Shown: positions 36,053-45,051 of the stretch, piece by piece
How the letters are laid out: the number at the start of each line of letters is the position of its first letter
How positions within the stretch are numbered: the first letter of the stretch is position 1
DNA from: Rhodomicrobium vannielii ATCC 17100
GTDB lineage: Bacteria > Pseudomonadota > Alphaproteobacteria > Rhizobiales > Rhodomicrobiaceae
Assembly: GCF_000166055.1 (NCBI RefSeq)
Contig: NC_014664.1
Span: 1,451,927-1,515,926 of the forward strand
DNA length: 64,000 bases
Direction of reading: 5' to 3'
The notes under the pieces: generated by a model
What the model was told of the DNA's origin: nothing
The model's input: only the letters and a program-made list of their open reading frames with translations
Databases searched by the model: none
Program-made: the position numbers and the translations under genes

Positions 36053-36673
36053 ATGACCACGCTTTATTATGCACCCGGCGCGTGTTCGCTCGCCCCTCAC
36101 ATCGTGCTTGAATGGATCGGGAAGCCCTACGAGGAAAAGCGCGTCGGCTATCAATCGCCGGAACTGCTCGCGGTCAATCCTGCGGGCGCGGTGCCCGTTC
36201 TCGACGATGACGGCTTTGTTCTGACACAGGCCGGCGCGATCCTTCATTACCTCGCCCGGAAGCACCCGGAAGCGCGTCTCGGCGGCGGCGAGGGATTGCA
36301 CGCCTCGGCCGAACTGGATCGGTGGTCCTCGTTCTTCACCGGCGACTTGCACCCCTCGTTCTTCCCGATCTTCATGCCCTACCGCTATACGAAGGACAAA
36401 TCGGACGCAGCGCAGGAGGCGGTGCGTGACGCGGGACGCGACCTCGTTCGCAAGCGTCTCAAAATTCTGAACGCCCATCTCGAAGGCCGCGAGTGGATTC
36501 TCGATGGCGGCCGGTCGGTGATCGACGCCTACGCGTTTCCCATGATCCGCTGGGCCAAGGGCATGCTGCCCGAGGGTATCGGCGCCTATCCGAACCTCGA
36601 AGCCCTCCATGACCGGATCGCTTCGGACGAGAAGGTGAAGGCTGTTCTCGCCCGCGAAGCTGCCGAAAACTGA
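36053..36673 (+). CDS. Glutathione S-transferase, beta-like
   Basis: A 206-residue GST. The N-terminal thioredoxin-like domain contains YYAPGACSLAPHIVLEW with the Cys10 of beta-class GSTs, and AVPVLDDDGFVLTQAGAILHYL (the cis-Pro loop and Gln/Ala variant of the usual ES glutathione-contact pair). The C-terminal all-helical domain follows, with the SVIDAYAFPMIRWA N-capping box. Its role is glutathione-linked detoxification. Same strand as the FMN reductase, suggesting a small stress operon. Confidence 0.92.
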   Translation: MTTLYYAPGACSLAPHIVLEWIGKPYEEKRVGYQSPELLAVNPAGAVPVLDDDGFVLTQAGAILHYLARKHPEARLGGGEGLHASAELDRWSSFFTGDLHPSFFPIFMPYRYTKDKSDAAQEAVRDAGRDLVRKRLKILNAHLEGREWILDGGRSVIDAYAFPMIRWAKGMLPEGIGAYPNLEALHDRIASDEKVKAVLAREAAEN

Positions 36674-36835
36674 CACCGCCGCCAAGCGCGTTTTGTCGTC
36701 GCGACGCGTCTCGGCGGGGGAACGATCGCCGATTGTTCAAAAGAAGGCGCGTCCTCGTAAGCGTTTAAAAGCCACGAACGCGGTGCTATATAGGAAAGAA
36801 GACAGGTAACGCCGCAACGAGGCTTGGACGCGACA

Positions 36836-37261
36836 ATGGATCAACCCGTGAGTCAGAAGGAAAAGGCGCGCCTTCACGTGAGCCTCGCCCTGCCTAATGG
36901 CGGCAGCCTCGACGAGGAAGACATCGCGCTCATCGAAACCGTGCAGAAGTGCCGCTCGATCCTCGGCGCGAGCAAGCTGATGGGCATTTCCTATCGCAAG
37001 ACGTGGCTGATGACGGACGCGCTGAACCGCACCTTCGAGACGCGCGTCATCGATACGTTTCCGGGCCGTCGCGGCGGCGGTGCCGAGGTGACGCCGTTCG
37101 GCGAGCGCATCGTCGCGGTGTTCCGCTCCGTCGAGCGACGCTCCGCACGCGCCGCAACCGCGACGCTCGAAGAGCTTACGTCGTCTCTGGATTGGGCGTT
37201 CGAGACTGCAACGTCGGGCGCGGCTCGGGAAGAGACTCAGGATTTACGTTCATCTGCGTGA
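36836..37261 (+). CDS. ModE-type winged-helix regulator, no TOBE domain
   Basis: A 141-residue protein with the ModE N-terminal DNA-binding fold: IALIETVQKCRSILGASKLMGISYRKTWLMTDALNRTF, then GRRGGGAEVTPFGERIVAVFR, which matches the ModE wing. The two molybdate-binding TOBE repeats of full ModE are absent, as in many short alphaproteobacterial ModE-like proteins. It may regulate molybdate-related or sulfur genes. The ATG at 36836 has a plausible ribosome site. Its last 86 bp overlap the 3' end of the convergent TOBE-only gene. Confidence 0.85.
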   Translation: MDQPVSQKEKARLHVSLALPNGGSLDEEDIALIETVQKCRSILGASKLMGISYRKTWLMTDALNRTFETRVIDTFPGRRGGGAEVTPFGERIVAVFRSVERRSARAATATLEELTSSLDWAFETATSGAAREETQDLRSSA

Positions 37262-37736
37262 TGGCGATGGTCTTGATCATCGCCCACGCCTTGAGGCCGG
37301 GTTCGAGCGCCAGCCGCTCAACCGATTCCCATGTGACGAGCGAATGCAGATTGCAGACGCCGAGATCGAACGTCACCCGCGCATAGGGCGCGTCGAGATA
37401 TTCCACCTCGACAATCGTTCCGGGCAGCCGGTTGGTGATCGACACGTCCATCGGGCGCGACAAGGCGATGGACACGTCGCTCGCATCGATCTCGACCGCG
37501 ACACCCGTGCCCGGCTCTGCCTCGACGCGCGGCACGCGCAGTTCGAACGCGCCCAGAAACAGCGTCGTCACGCCGGTCTTGACGTTATGATGATGCACCC
37601 GCGCTTCGAGCGTGGTGGAAAGCTTGAACCTGTTTTTCGGCGCGCTGTCGGTCGGCAAAGGGATGTTCCCTGATCGAGTCGTCTGGTTGGTCGGTTTTGC
37701 AACACGGGATGCGATACAGCGCTTTGCAAAAAGCAT
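37176..37736 (-). CDS. TOBE-only protein, molbindin-like or remnant of ModC C-terminus
   Basis: About 186 residues. From LSTTLEARVHHHNVKTGVTTLFLGAFELRVPRVEAEPGTGVAVEIDASDVSIALSRP onward it resembles the TOBE region that follows the ATPase domain of ModC, with ITNRLPGTIVEVEY beginning a second half. No Walker motif is present, so this is either a stand-alone molybdate-binding protein or the tail of a deleted modC. The start is uncertain (ATG at 37736 or 37757, GTG at 37790). It is convergent with and overlaps the TOBE-less ModE gene by 86 bp and begins close to a tRNA. Confidence 0.65.
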   Translation of the reverse strand: MLFAKRCIASRVAKPTNQTTRSGNIPLPTDSAPKNRFKLSTTLEARVHHHNVKTGVTTLFLGAFELRVPRVEAEPGTGVAVEIDASDVSIALSRPMDVSITNRLPGTIVEVEYLDAPYARVTFDLGVCNLHSLVTWESVERLALEPGLKAWAMIKTIAITQMNVNPESLPEPRPTLQSRTPNPETT

Positions 37737-37815
37737 GCAAGCCTCGCGCCATGGCATCGGCTCATAATTGGGAGCGACGCCAAACGGCACTGCGTTCTAT
37801 CATGAATTGAATGAA

Positions 37816-37890
37816 TGGTGGGCACGACAGGGATCGAACCTGTGACCCTTCGCGTGTGAAGCGAATGCTCTACCGCTGAGCTACGTGCCC
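37816..37890 (-). tRNA. tRNA-Val (CAC)
   Basis: A full cloverleaf on the minus strand: acceptor GGGCACG paired with CGTGCCC, D-arm TAGCTCAGCGGTAGAGC, anticodon stem TTCGC/GCGAA with loop TTCACAC giving anticodon CAC (reads GTG valine codons), and T-arm ACAGGTTCGATCCCTGT. The CCA end is encoded. Length is 75 nt. Confidence 0.97.
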
Positions 37891-38253
37891 GCGCCGCCAT
37901 AAGCGAGCGAGGAACCTTTATTACCAATGCAGGCCTCGCAATCAAGAGACTTCGGCGAAGTTTTCCTATTTTTCCTGTCCGGCGTTCTTCGACCGGCGTT
38001 TCCGCCTGGCGAACAGGAGCTTTTTTGCATAACTCGCGAGAAAAGGGGGATGGTGTTCTCCCTCCGATCTCAGACGCAATATTGTTTTCCTAATAACGCT
38101 CTCAACCGCCAAACTGCGCACTTATTTTCCATATAATGCGCATTTATCCTTGAGAAGTTTTCAAAGATCGCCAAACTCTGGCCCAAGGCGAGCGGGTTCC
38201 GCTGGCCCCGCGGCGGGCTGCGCCGCTCACTTATCAGGGTCGGGGAAACGAGA
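37891..38253. other. Intergenic region upstream of the sulfite-reductase operon
   Basis: No gene visible. An AT-rich patch holds a perfect TATAAT at 38132-38137 lying between two copies of TGCGCA (38115-38120 and 38137-38142), which could mark a regulated promoter for the DUF2849-cysI operon. No good -35 hexamer accompanies it. Confidence 0.35.
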
Positions 38254-38622
38254 ATGGCACATCCTCATCAGCAGAAGCTCAAGATCAGCGGACCGGTGGT
38301 CATCACCGCAAACCGCCTTGCCGATGGCGTTGTGATCCACCGCACGAGCGAAGGGCGGTGGTCGGAAAATCTCGCGGCCGCGCAAATCCTCCTGACGGCC
38401 GACGAAGCGCTCGCCGCGCTGAAGGCCGCCCAGGCCGATGGGCTCATTGCGGTCGGCCCCTATGTCGCTCGCGTCGAGGCCGCGCCTACCGCCAAGCCGG
38501 GTCATTCGCCTAAGCCGGGCAATCTGCGCGAGAAAATTCGCAGCCATGGCCCCACATTCCCGCTTCCCTCCGATGCACCCGTTGCCTACCTTCCCAATGA
38601 AGTCGGCAAGGTGGCGGCTTAG
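38254..38622 (+). CDS. DUF2849 domain protein of the sulfite-reductase operon
   Basis: A 122-residue protein beginning AHPHQQKLKISGPVVITANRLADGVVIHRT, then WSENLAAAQILLTADEALAALKAA and VGPYVARVEA, the pattern of DUF2849 proteins that precede cysI in many alphaproteobacteria. Its biochemical role is unknown; a structural or assembly role with sulfite reductase has been inferred only from gene order. cysI starts 123 bp downstream, after a family B repeat. Confidence 0.85.
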   Translation: MAHPHQQKLKISGPVVITANRLADGVVIHRTSEGRWSENLAAAQILLTADEALAALKAAQADGLIAVGPYVARVEAAPTAKPGHSPKPGNLREKIRSHGPTFPLPSDAPVAYLPNEVGKVAA

Positions 38623-38624
38623 AG

Positions 38625-38715
38625 CATGATCCGCAAAGGCTGGGCGCCGTTTTGCGATAAAGATCCCGCTCAACCAAGAACTTGGAGCGCGCTTTTGATT
38701 TATCGAAAGCGATAA
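38625..38715 (+). repeat. Dispersed repeat, family B, copy 2
   Basis: Contains AGCATGATCCGCAAAG near its start and TTGGAGCGCGCTTTTGATTTA near its end, matching the minus-strand content of 8947-9010 in the same order, with a longer middle. It lies between the DUF2849 gene and cysI, 30 bp before the cysI start, so it is transcribed within the operon. Confidence 0.6.
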
Positions 38716-38745
38716 CGTTCTGGAAATTTCGGAGACCGTTCCGCG

Positions 38746-40404
38746 ATGTATGTTTATGACGAATTCGACCGCACGTTCATCGCGGAGCGTGCCGCTCAGT
38801 TCCGCGATCAGGTGGCGCGACGTCTTTCGGGCGAAGTGACGGAAGACGAGTTCAAGCCGCTGCGGCTCATGAACGGCGTCTATCTTCAGCTTCACGCCTA
38901 CATGCTGCGAATCGCGATCCCGTACGGAACGCTGTCCTCGAACCAGCTTCGCAAGATCGCCGAAATTGGCCGCGTCTATGACAGGGGCTACGGGCATTTC
39001 ACGACGCGGCAGAACATCCAGTTCAACTGGATCAAGCTTTCCGACATGCCGGACGTGCTCGTGAGCCTCGCCGAGGCCGGGCTGCACGCCATCCAGACTT
39101 CGGGCAATTGCATTCGCAACATCACGACCGACCAGTGGGCCGGCGTCGCGCCCGACGAGATCGAAGACCCGCGCTTCTGGGCGGAAGTGCTGCGGCAATG
39201 GTCCTCGCTGCACCCCGAATTCACCTTCCTGCCGCGCAAGTTCAAGATCGCGATCACGGCCGCCCCGCACGACCGCGCGGCGATCAAGGTGCACGACGTC
39301 GGCTTGCGCCTCGTGCGCAACGACGCAGGCGAAGTCGGCTTTCAGGTGCTGGTTGGCGGCGGTCTCGGCCGCTCGCCCTTCATCGGCAAGCTTCTGCGCG
39401 ACTTCCTGCCGAAAGAGCACCTCATCAGCTATCTTGAGGCGATCCTTCGCACCTACAACGCCCACGGCCGCCGCGACAACATCTACAAGGCGCGCATCAA
39501 GATCCTCGTCCATGAAATCGGGGTCGAGAAGCTGAAGGCCGATGTCGAAAAGGAATGGGAGCGCATCCGCGACGGCTATCTGAAGCTGGACGACGCGTTC
39601 CTCGCCGACATCCGGTCGCGCTTCATCTATCCCGACTACGAGTCGCTCGAAGACGAGTCCGAGGCGTTGAAGCTGGCGCTCGCCGCCGACGCACGTTTCG
39701 CGACCTGGCACAGAAACTCGGTCGCGCCTCACAAGACGCCGGGTTACGGCATTGTCACCGTGTCGCTGAAGCCCATCGGCAAGCCGCCGGGAGACGCGAC
39801 CTCCGGCCAGCTCGACGCGCTCGCAGACCTCGCGGACACCTACAGCGCGGGCGAGATCCGCGTCGGCCACGAGCAAAACCTCGTGCTGCCCCATGTGCGC
39901 CAGCAAGACCTCTTCGCGCTGTGGCAGAAGCTCGACGCGACGGGTCTCGCAACACCGAACGTGAACCTCATCTCGGACTCGATCACCTGCCCCGGCCTCG
40001 ACTATTGCAGCCTCGCCAACGCGCGCTCGATCCCGATCGCAACCGCCATCGCGGAGCGTTTCGCCGACCATGACAGGGCGCGCTCGGTCGGCCGTCTGCA
40101 TCTGAACATCTCGGGCTGCATCAACGCCTGCGGCCATCATCACGTCGGCCATATCGGCATTCTCGGCGTCGAAAAGAACGACCGCGAATTCTACCAGATT
40201 ACGCTTGGCGGCAAGGCGGACGAGGATGCGCGGTTCGGCGATTTGCTCGGCCCGGCCATTCCTTATGAGGAGGTGGTGGACACCATCGAGCGCATCGTGA
40301 ACCGCTATCTCGACCTTCGGCAGAGTGAAACCGAACTCTTCGTCGACACAGTGAAACGCCTCGGCGTCGAGCCATTCAAGGAAGCGCTTCATGCCGTACA
40401 TTAA
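38746..40404 (+). CDS. cysI: Assimilatory sulfite (nitrite/sulfite) reductase hemoprotein
   Basis: A 552-residue siroheme-[4Fe-4S] enzyme reducing sulfite to sulfide with six electrons. The duplicated ferredoxin-like and siroheme domains are present: MLRIAIPYGTLSSNQLRKIA, GHFTTRQNIQFNWIKL and TSGNCIRNITTD in the N-terminal half, VGGGLGRSPFIGKLLRDFL in the middle. The cluster Cys residues are 415 and 421 (CPGLDYC) and 458 and 462 (CINAC). The form with DUF2849 and DUF934 partners is the sulfite reductase type. It overlaps the DUF934 gene by 14 bp. Confidence 0.93.
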   Translation: MYVYDEFDRTFIAERAAQFRDQVARRLSGEVTEDEFKPLRLMNGVYLQLHAYMLRIAIPYGTLSSNQLRKIAEIGRVYDRGYGHFTTRQNIQFNWIKLSDMPDVLVSLAEAGLHAIQTSGNCIRNITTDQWAGVAPDEIEDPRFWAEVLRQWSSLHPEFTFLPRKFKIAITAAPHDRAAIKVHDVGLRLVRNDAGEVGFQVLVGGGLGRSPFIGKLLRDFLPKEHLISYLEAILRTYNAHGRRDNIYKARIKILVHEIGVEKLKADVEKEWERIRDGYLKLDDAFLADIRSRFIYPDYESLEDESEALKLALAADARFATWHRNSVAPHKTPGYGIVTVSLKPIGKPPGDATSGQLDALADLADTYSAGEIRVGHEQNLVLPHVRQQDLFALWQKLDATGLATPNVNLISDSITCPGLDYCSLANARSIPIATAIAERFADHDRARSVGRLHLNISGCINACGHHHVGHIGILGVEKNDREFYQITLGGKADEDARFGDLLGPAIPYEEVVDTIERIVNRYLDLRQSETELFVDTVKRLGVEPFKEALHAVH

Positions 40405-40921
40405 AAAGGGCGAGATCGCGGACGATCCCTATGTCCGCCTCGGCGGAGATGAGCCGGTGCCTACCGATGTGCCGGTCATCGTTCCGCTCGAATGGCTGCT
40501 TGCGCAAACGCCGCAGTCGCTGGAGGGCCGCAACGTGCCGCTCGGCGTAGCGCTGCCGAACGACAAGCCGGAGAGCCTGCTCGAACCATACCTTCCGCGC
40601 CTGTCGCTGATTGCGCTCGACTTTCCGATTTACCGCGACGGTCGCGCCTTCACGCAAGCGCGGCGGCTGCGGGAAGCCTACGGCTTCACCGGGGAGATCC
40701 GCGCCGAGGGCGACGTGTTGCGCGATCAGTTTCTTTTCATGGTGCGTTCCGGCTTCGACGCGTTCGAAGTCAAGAACGATAAAGACGCGAAGGCCTTCGC
40801 TGAGGCGCTTCATGAATTTTCGGGCTTCTACCAGCCAGCGGGCGCAGGCGACGCGCATTTTCGGTTTCGCTTCGCTCCGCCATTTTCTCCGGCAAGAAAA
40901 GAGGGTGAAAGCGATGCTTGA
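40391..40921 (+). CDS. DUF934 domain protein of the sulfite-reductase operon
   Basis: A 176-residue protein with VPLEWLLAQTP, NVPLGVALPNDKPESLLEPYLPRLSLIALDFPIYRDGRAFTQARRLREAYGFTGEIRAEGDVLRDQF and DAFEV, diagnostic of DUF934. It follows cysI, with which it overlaps by 14 bp, in many Proteobacteria, where it is thought to serve sulfite reduction, possibly as an electron-transfer or assembly partner. cysH, which usually follows, is not here. Confidence 0.9.
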   Translation: MPYIKKGEIADDPYVRLGGDEPVPTDVPVIVPLEWLLAQTPQSLEGRNVPLGVALPNDKPESLLEPYLPRLSLIALDFPIYRDGRAFTQARRLREAYGFTGEIRAEGDVLRDQFLFMVRSGFDAFEVKNDKDAKAFAEALHEFSGFYQPAGAGDAHFRFRFAPPFSPARKEGESDA

Positions 40922-41096
40922 GGCGTTTCTCTCTTACGTCCGGCTCGGTTCAAGGGGGATCGGCGTCCGCATACCCGGCCGGGCGTCGTGTGGAAGCCCC
41001 AGCTGAGGCGCGAACGCGCGCAGCAAGGGGGGAAGACCAGCGCGAGCTGGCGCATTGCAGAAGCATCGCATTCGAAACCGAAATTTGGAGATTTTC

Positions 41097-42086
41097 ATGC
41101 TCAGACGGACAGTTCTGGCACTGGCGGCGGCTACGCTGATCGGCGCGCCTGCTTACGCTCTCGATTCATTGCTCAACGTTTCCTACGACCCGACGCGCGA
41201 GTTCTACTCCGATTTCAACAAGGCGTTCGTCGCCAAGTGGAAAGCCGACAAGGGCGAGACGCTTGAAATCAAGGCGAGCCATGGCGGCTCTGGCAAGCAG
41301 GCCCGCGCCGTGATCGACGGCATCGCGGCCGACGTCGTGACGCTCGCGCTTGCCTACGACATCGACGCCATCGCCGAGAAGGGCATTCTCGACAAGGACT
41401 GGCAGAAGAAGTTCCCGGACAATTCCGCGCCTTACACGTCCACCATCGTCTTCCTCGTCCGCAAGGGCAACCCGAAGGGCATCAAGGACTGGGACGACCT
41501 CGTGAAGCCGGGCGTCTCGATCATCACCCCGAACCCGAAGACGTCGGGCGGCGCGCGCTGGAACTATCTCGCGGCCTGGGGCTACGCGCTGAAGAAATAC
41601 GGCTCGGAAGATAAGGCGAAGGAATTCGTCACGCAGATCTTCAAGCAGGTGCCGGTGCTCGACACGGGCGCGCGCGGCTCGACAGTAACGTTCGTCCAGC
41701 GCAATCAGGGCGACGTGCTCCTCGCCTGGGAGAACGAAGCGTATCTTTCGGTGAAGGAATTCGGCGACGACAAGTTCGAGATCGTCACGCCGTCCCTCTC
41801 GATCCTCGCGGAACCGCCCGTCGCCATCGTCGATTCAGTCGTCGACAAGCGCGGATCGCGGGCCGCCGCCGAAGCCTATCTGAAGGCGCTCTACGCTCCG
41901 GAAGGCCAGGAACTCGCGGCGAAGAATTTCTACCGCCCGCGTTCAAAGGAAGTCGCCGACAAATATGCCGACAAGTTCTCGAAGGTGGCGCTCTTCACCA
42001 TCGATGACGTGTTCGGCGGCTGGCAGAAAGCCCAGAAGGCTCACTTCGGCGATGGCGGCGTCTTCGATCAGATTTACGGTCGCTAA
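41097..42086 (+). CDS. sbp: Sulfate ABC transporter, periplasmic binding protein
   Basis: A 329-residue exported sulfate/thiosulfate-binding protein. Signal peptide residues 1-21 ([15 protein letters not shown]). The mature part starts [19 protein letters not shown] and contains [32 protein letters not shown], the sulfate-binding P-loop like region, then [20 protein letters not shown] and [28 protein letters not shown]. All match the Sbp/CysP family. It is the first gene of the transporter cluster and lies 175 bp after the DUF934 gene. Confidence 0.95.
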   Translation: MLRRTVLALAAATLIGAPAYALDSLLNVSYDPTREFYSDFNKAFVAKWKADKGETLEIKASHGGSGKQARAVIDGIAADVVTLALAYDIDAIAEKGILDKDWQKKFPDNSAPYTSTIVFLVRKGNPKGIKDWDDLVKPGVSIITPNPKTSGGARWNYLAAWGYALKKYGSEDKAKEFVTQIFKQVPVLDTGARGSTVTFVQRNQGDVLLAWENEAYLSVKEFGDDKFEIVTPSLSILAEPPVAIVDSVVDKRGSRAAAEAYLKALYAPEGQELAAKNFYRPRSKEVADKYADKFSKVALFTIDDVFGGWQKAQKAHFGDGGVFDQIYGR

Positions 42087-42144
42087 GATTGCGGGGGGCA
42101 AGACCTGAACTCGCGTTTATAATCGGACACGGAAACAGACAAGA

Positions 42145-42996
42145 GTGAGCGCCTTGCCCCCCTTATCGAACACCTTGCGCTTTCGCGAACCGAGCGTCAT
42201 CCCCGGCTTCGGGCTGACGTTCGGGCTGACCGTGACCTGGCTATCGCTGATCGTGCTGATCCCGCTGGCGGCGATGATTCTCTACGCGTCGAGGCTCGGC
42301 TTCGACCAGTTCATCGCCATCCTCACGGCTCAGCGCACACTGAACGCGCTGAAGCTTTCATTCGGCATCGCCTTCGCGGCCGCGATCTTCAACGTGATCT
42401 TCGGCCTGATCGTCGCGTGGGCGCTGACACGCTATGAATTCCCCGGCCGCCGCATCGCCGACGCGATCGTGGATATCCCCTTCGCCCTGCCGACCGCCGT
42501 GGCCGGCATCGCGCTCGCTACGCTCTATTCGCCGCAGGGCTGGATCGGTCAGTTTCTCGCGCCGCTCGGCATACAGGTCACGTTCACGCCGCTCGGCATT
42601 CTTGTGGCGCTGATCTTCGTCGGCATTCCCTTCGTGGTGCGGACCGTTCAGCCCGTGCTGAAGGATCTCGACCCGGAACTCGAACTCGCCGCGGCAAGCC
42701 TCGGAGCGTCCCGCTGGCAGGTCATCCGCAAGGTGATCGCGCCGACGCTGCTGCCCGCGATTTTGACCGGCTTCGCTCTCGCCTTCGCCCGCGCGGTAGG
42801 GGAATACGGCTCGGTCATCTTCATCGCGGGCAATCTGCCGAACATTTCGGAAATCGCGCCCCTTCTCATCGTCATTCGCCTTGAGGAATTCCGCTATGCC
42901 GATGCAACCGCAATCGCGGTTATCATGCTCTTCGTCGCGTTCATCATGCTGCTCATAATCAACCGGCTTCAGCGTTGGACAGAGGTCAGGAGCTAG
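42145..42996 (+). CDS. cysT: Sulfate ABC transporter permease CysT (CysU)
   Basis: A 283-residue inner-membrane permease with six membrane helices. [22 protein letters not shown] begins the first, and the EAA loop [51 protein letters not shown] contacts CysA. It pairs with CysW to form the channel. The start given (42145) is a GTG. It is separated from cysW by one base. Confidence 0.95.
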   Translation: MSALPPLSNTLRFREPSVIPGFGLTFGLTVTWLSLIVLIPLAAMILYASRLGFDQFIAILTAQRTLNALKLSFGIAFAAAIFNVIFGLIVAWALTRYEFPGRRIADAIVDIPFALPTAVAGIALATLYSPQGWIGQFLAPLGIQVTFTPLGILVALIFVGIPFVVRTVQPVLKDLDPELELAAASLGASRWQVIRKVIAPTLLPAILTGFALAFARAVGEYGSVIFIAGNLPNISEIAPLLIVIRLEEFRYADATAIAVIMLFVAFIMLLIINRLQRWTEVRS

Positions 42997-42997
42997 G

Positions 42998-43927
42998 ATG
43001 ATGACGCTCGTTGAAGCGACGACCAACCGGCAGGCTGGTTTCGGCGGCGCGGAGGAAAGCTCCGGGCCGGCACGGCGAAGCGAATTCGCGGCGCGCGCGC
43101 CGAGAGGCGCCAAGGCGAATACGGAAACGCTTCCGGTCCGCATTCTTCTTGTCTTCGTTGCGCTCGGATTTCTCACGCTGTTCATCGTCATCCCGCTGGT
43201 CGCGGTGTTCTTGCAGGCTTTTTCGAAGGGCTGGACCGCCTATTTCTCGGCGCTTACGGACCCCGACGCCATCTCGGCCATACGCCTCACGGTGATCGTG
43301 GCGGCCTGTTCCGTCGTGGTGAACCTCTTCTTCGGCCTCATCGCGGCATGGACGATCACGAAATACCGTTTTCCCGGCAAGACGCTGCTGATAACGCTGA
43401 TCGACCTGCCCTTCTCGATCTCTCCGGTGGTGTCGGGCCTCGTCTTCGTGCTTCTGTTCGGCTTGCAGGGCTTCTTCGGGCATTGGCTTCAGGATAATGA
43501 CATCAAGATCCTGTTCGCCTTTCCCGCCATTCTGCTCGCGACGATCTTCGTCACCTTCCCCTTCGTCGCGCGCGAGTTGATCCCGCTCATGCAGGAACAG
43601 GGCACGACCGAGGAGGAAGCCGCGCTGTCGCTTGGCGCATCGGGGCTCACAACCTTCTTCAAGGTGACGCTGCCGAATATCAAGTGGGGGCTGCTCTACG
43701 GCATCCTGCTTTGCAACGCGCGCGCCATGGGCGAATTCGGCGCGGTGTCGGTCGTTTCGGGCCATATTCGGGGCGAGACCAATACGATGCCGCTCCACAT
43801 CGAAATCCTGTATAATGAATACCAGCTCACGGCCGCTTTCGCGGTGGCGTCGTTGCTCGCGCTTCTCGCGTTGGTTACGCTCGTTCTGAAAGCCGTCCTC
43901 GAACGCAAACTGGAGCGCAAGAGATGA
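42998..43927 (+). CDS. cysW: Sulfate ABC transporter permease CysW
   Basis: A 309-residue permease. A hydrophilic N-terminal tail of about 45 residues precedes six membrane helices. The EAA loop is [51 protein letters not shown]. The [20 protein letters not shown] helix and [10 protein letters not shown] are typical of CysW. Its stop overlaps the cysA start (ATGA), so translation is coupled. Confidence 0.95.
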   Translation: MMTLVEATTNRQAGFGGAEESSGPARRSEFAARAPRGAKANTETLPVRILLVFVALGFLTLFIVIPLVAVFLQAFSKGWTAYFSALTDPDAISAIRLTVIVAACSVVVNLFFGLIAAWTITKYRFPGKTLLITLIDLPFSISPVVSGLVFVLLFGLQGFFGHWLQDNDIKILFAFPAILLATIFVTFPFVARELIPLMQEQGTTEEEAALSLGASGLTTFFKVTLPNIKWGLLYGILLCNARAMGEFGAVSVVSGHIRGETNTMPLHIEILYNEYQLTAAFAVASLLALLALVTLVLKAVLERKLERKR

Positions 43928-45000
43928 AGATCGATGTCCGTAACCTGTCGAAGCGCTTCGGAAACTTCGTCGCCCTCAAGAACGTGGATCTCGACATCGC
44001 AAGCGGAGAACTGCTCGCGCTTCTCGGCCCATCGGGTTCCGGCAAGACCACGCTTCTGCGTATCATCGCGGGGCTGGACTTCGCGGATGGTGGCGAGGTG
44101 TATTTCGCCGGAGAGAACGCAGCCAACCTCAACGTGCGAAAGCGGCATGTGGGCTTCGTCTTCCAGCACTACGCCCTGTTTCGCCATATGACCGTCTTCG
44201 AGAACGTGGCGTTCGGCCTTCGCGTCAGGCCCCGCCGCGAGCGAAAGCCGGAACACGAAATCGTGAAGCGCGTGAAACGGCTCCTCGAATTCGTGCATAT
44301 CGAAGGGCTTGCCGAGCGCTATCCAGACCAGCTTTCGGGCGGCCAACGCCAGCGTGTCGCGCTTGCACGGGCGCTTGCGATCGAACCGAACGTGCTGTTG
44401 CTCGACGAACCGTTCGGCGCGCTCGACGCCAAGGTGAGGAAATCGCTGCGCCGCTGGCTGCGCGACCTGCATGGCGAACTGAACGTCACATCCGTGCTCG
44501 TCACCCACGATCAGGAGGAGGCGCTGGAAGTTGCTGACCGCATCGTCGTCATGGGCAACGGCAAGATCGAGCAGGTCGGCACGCCCGAGGAAATCTACAA
44601 CGAGCCAGCGAACTCCTTCGTGTTCGACTTCATCGGCGAGTCCGTGAAACTGCCGGTGCGCATCGAAAACGGCGGAATCTGGATCGGCTCGCGACGCCTC
44701 GCCACAAACGATGAACTTCCGGCGTCGGGCCCGGCCCGGCTCTTCGTCCGCCCGCACGATCTCACCTTCGGAGAGGTCTCGGAAGCGCCGCTTCAGGGTG
44801 CTGTGCGCTCCGTCCGCCGCGTCGGCGCGCTGTCCTTCGCGGACGTGCGGCTCGACTACGGCGGCGACGATCTTCTGGTGGAAGCGAGTTTGCCGCCGGA
44901 GACGATAGTCCGCGCCGGCGACCTCGTGGGGCTGACCCCGCGGCGCTATCGCATTTACGAGGATGGAGCGGCCGAGTCGCTGACCTCGGCGGCCTTATAG
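43924..45000 (+). CDS. cysA: Sulfate ABC transporter ATP-binding protein
   Basis: A 358-residue ATPase powering sulfate uptake. Walker [10 protein letters not shown], the Q-loop VFQHYALF, signature [15 protein letters not shown], Walker [17 protein letters not shown] and the H-loop [13 protein letters not shown] are intact. The C-terminal 120 residues form the TOBE-like regulatory domain of CysA ([23 protein letters not shown] and [10 protein letters not shown]). It completes the sbp-cysT-cysW-cysA cluster. Confidence 0.95.
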   Translation: MKIDVRNLSKRFGNFVALKNVDLDIASGELLALLGPSGSGKTTLLRIIAGLDFADGGEVYFAGENAANLNVRKRHVGFVFQHYALFRHMTVFENVAFGLRVRPRRERKPEHEIVKRVKRLLEFVHIEGLAERYPDQLSGGQRQRVALARALAIEPNVLLLDEPFGALDAKVRKSLRRWLRDLHGELNVTSVLVTHDQEEALEVADRIVVMGNGKIEQVGTPEEIYNEPANSFVFDFIGESVKLPVRIENGGIWIGSRRLATNDELPASGPARLFVRPHDLTFGEVSEAPLQGAVRSVRRVGALSFADVRLDYGGDDLLVEASLPPETIVRAGDLVGLTPRRYRIYEDGAAESLTSAAL

Positions 45001-45051
45001 ACACCCAACGCGCCGAGCCCGCCTGTGCCGGTTCCGGCGCGCCGCGTGCGC

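Noticed and set aside
38227-40401. Open frame of 724 codons on the minus strand opposite cysI and DUF2849
   Set aside because: The + strand holds diagnostic sulfite-reductase cluster motifs; the minus frame is a shadow.
40922-41096. Possible SAM or sulfur-related riboswitch between the DUF934 gene and sbp
   Set aside because: I looked for the conserved core sequences of SAM riboswitches and found none; only GC-rich sequence with a ribosome site is visible.
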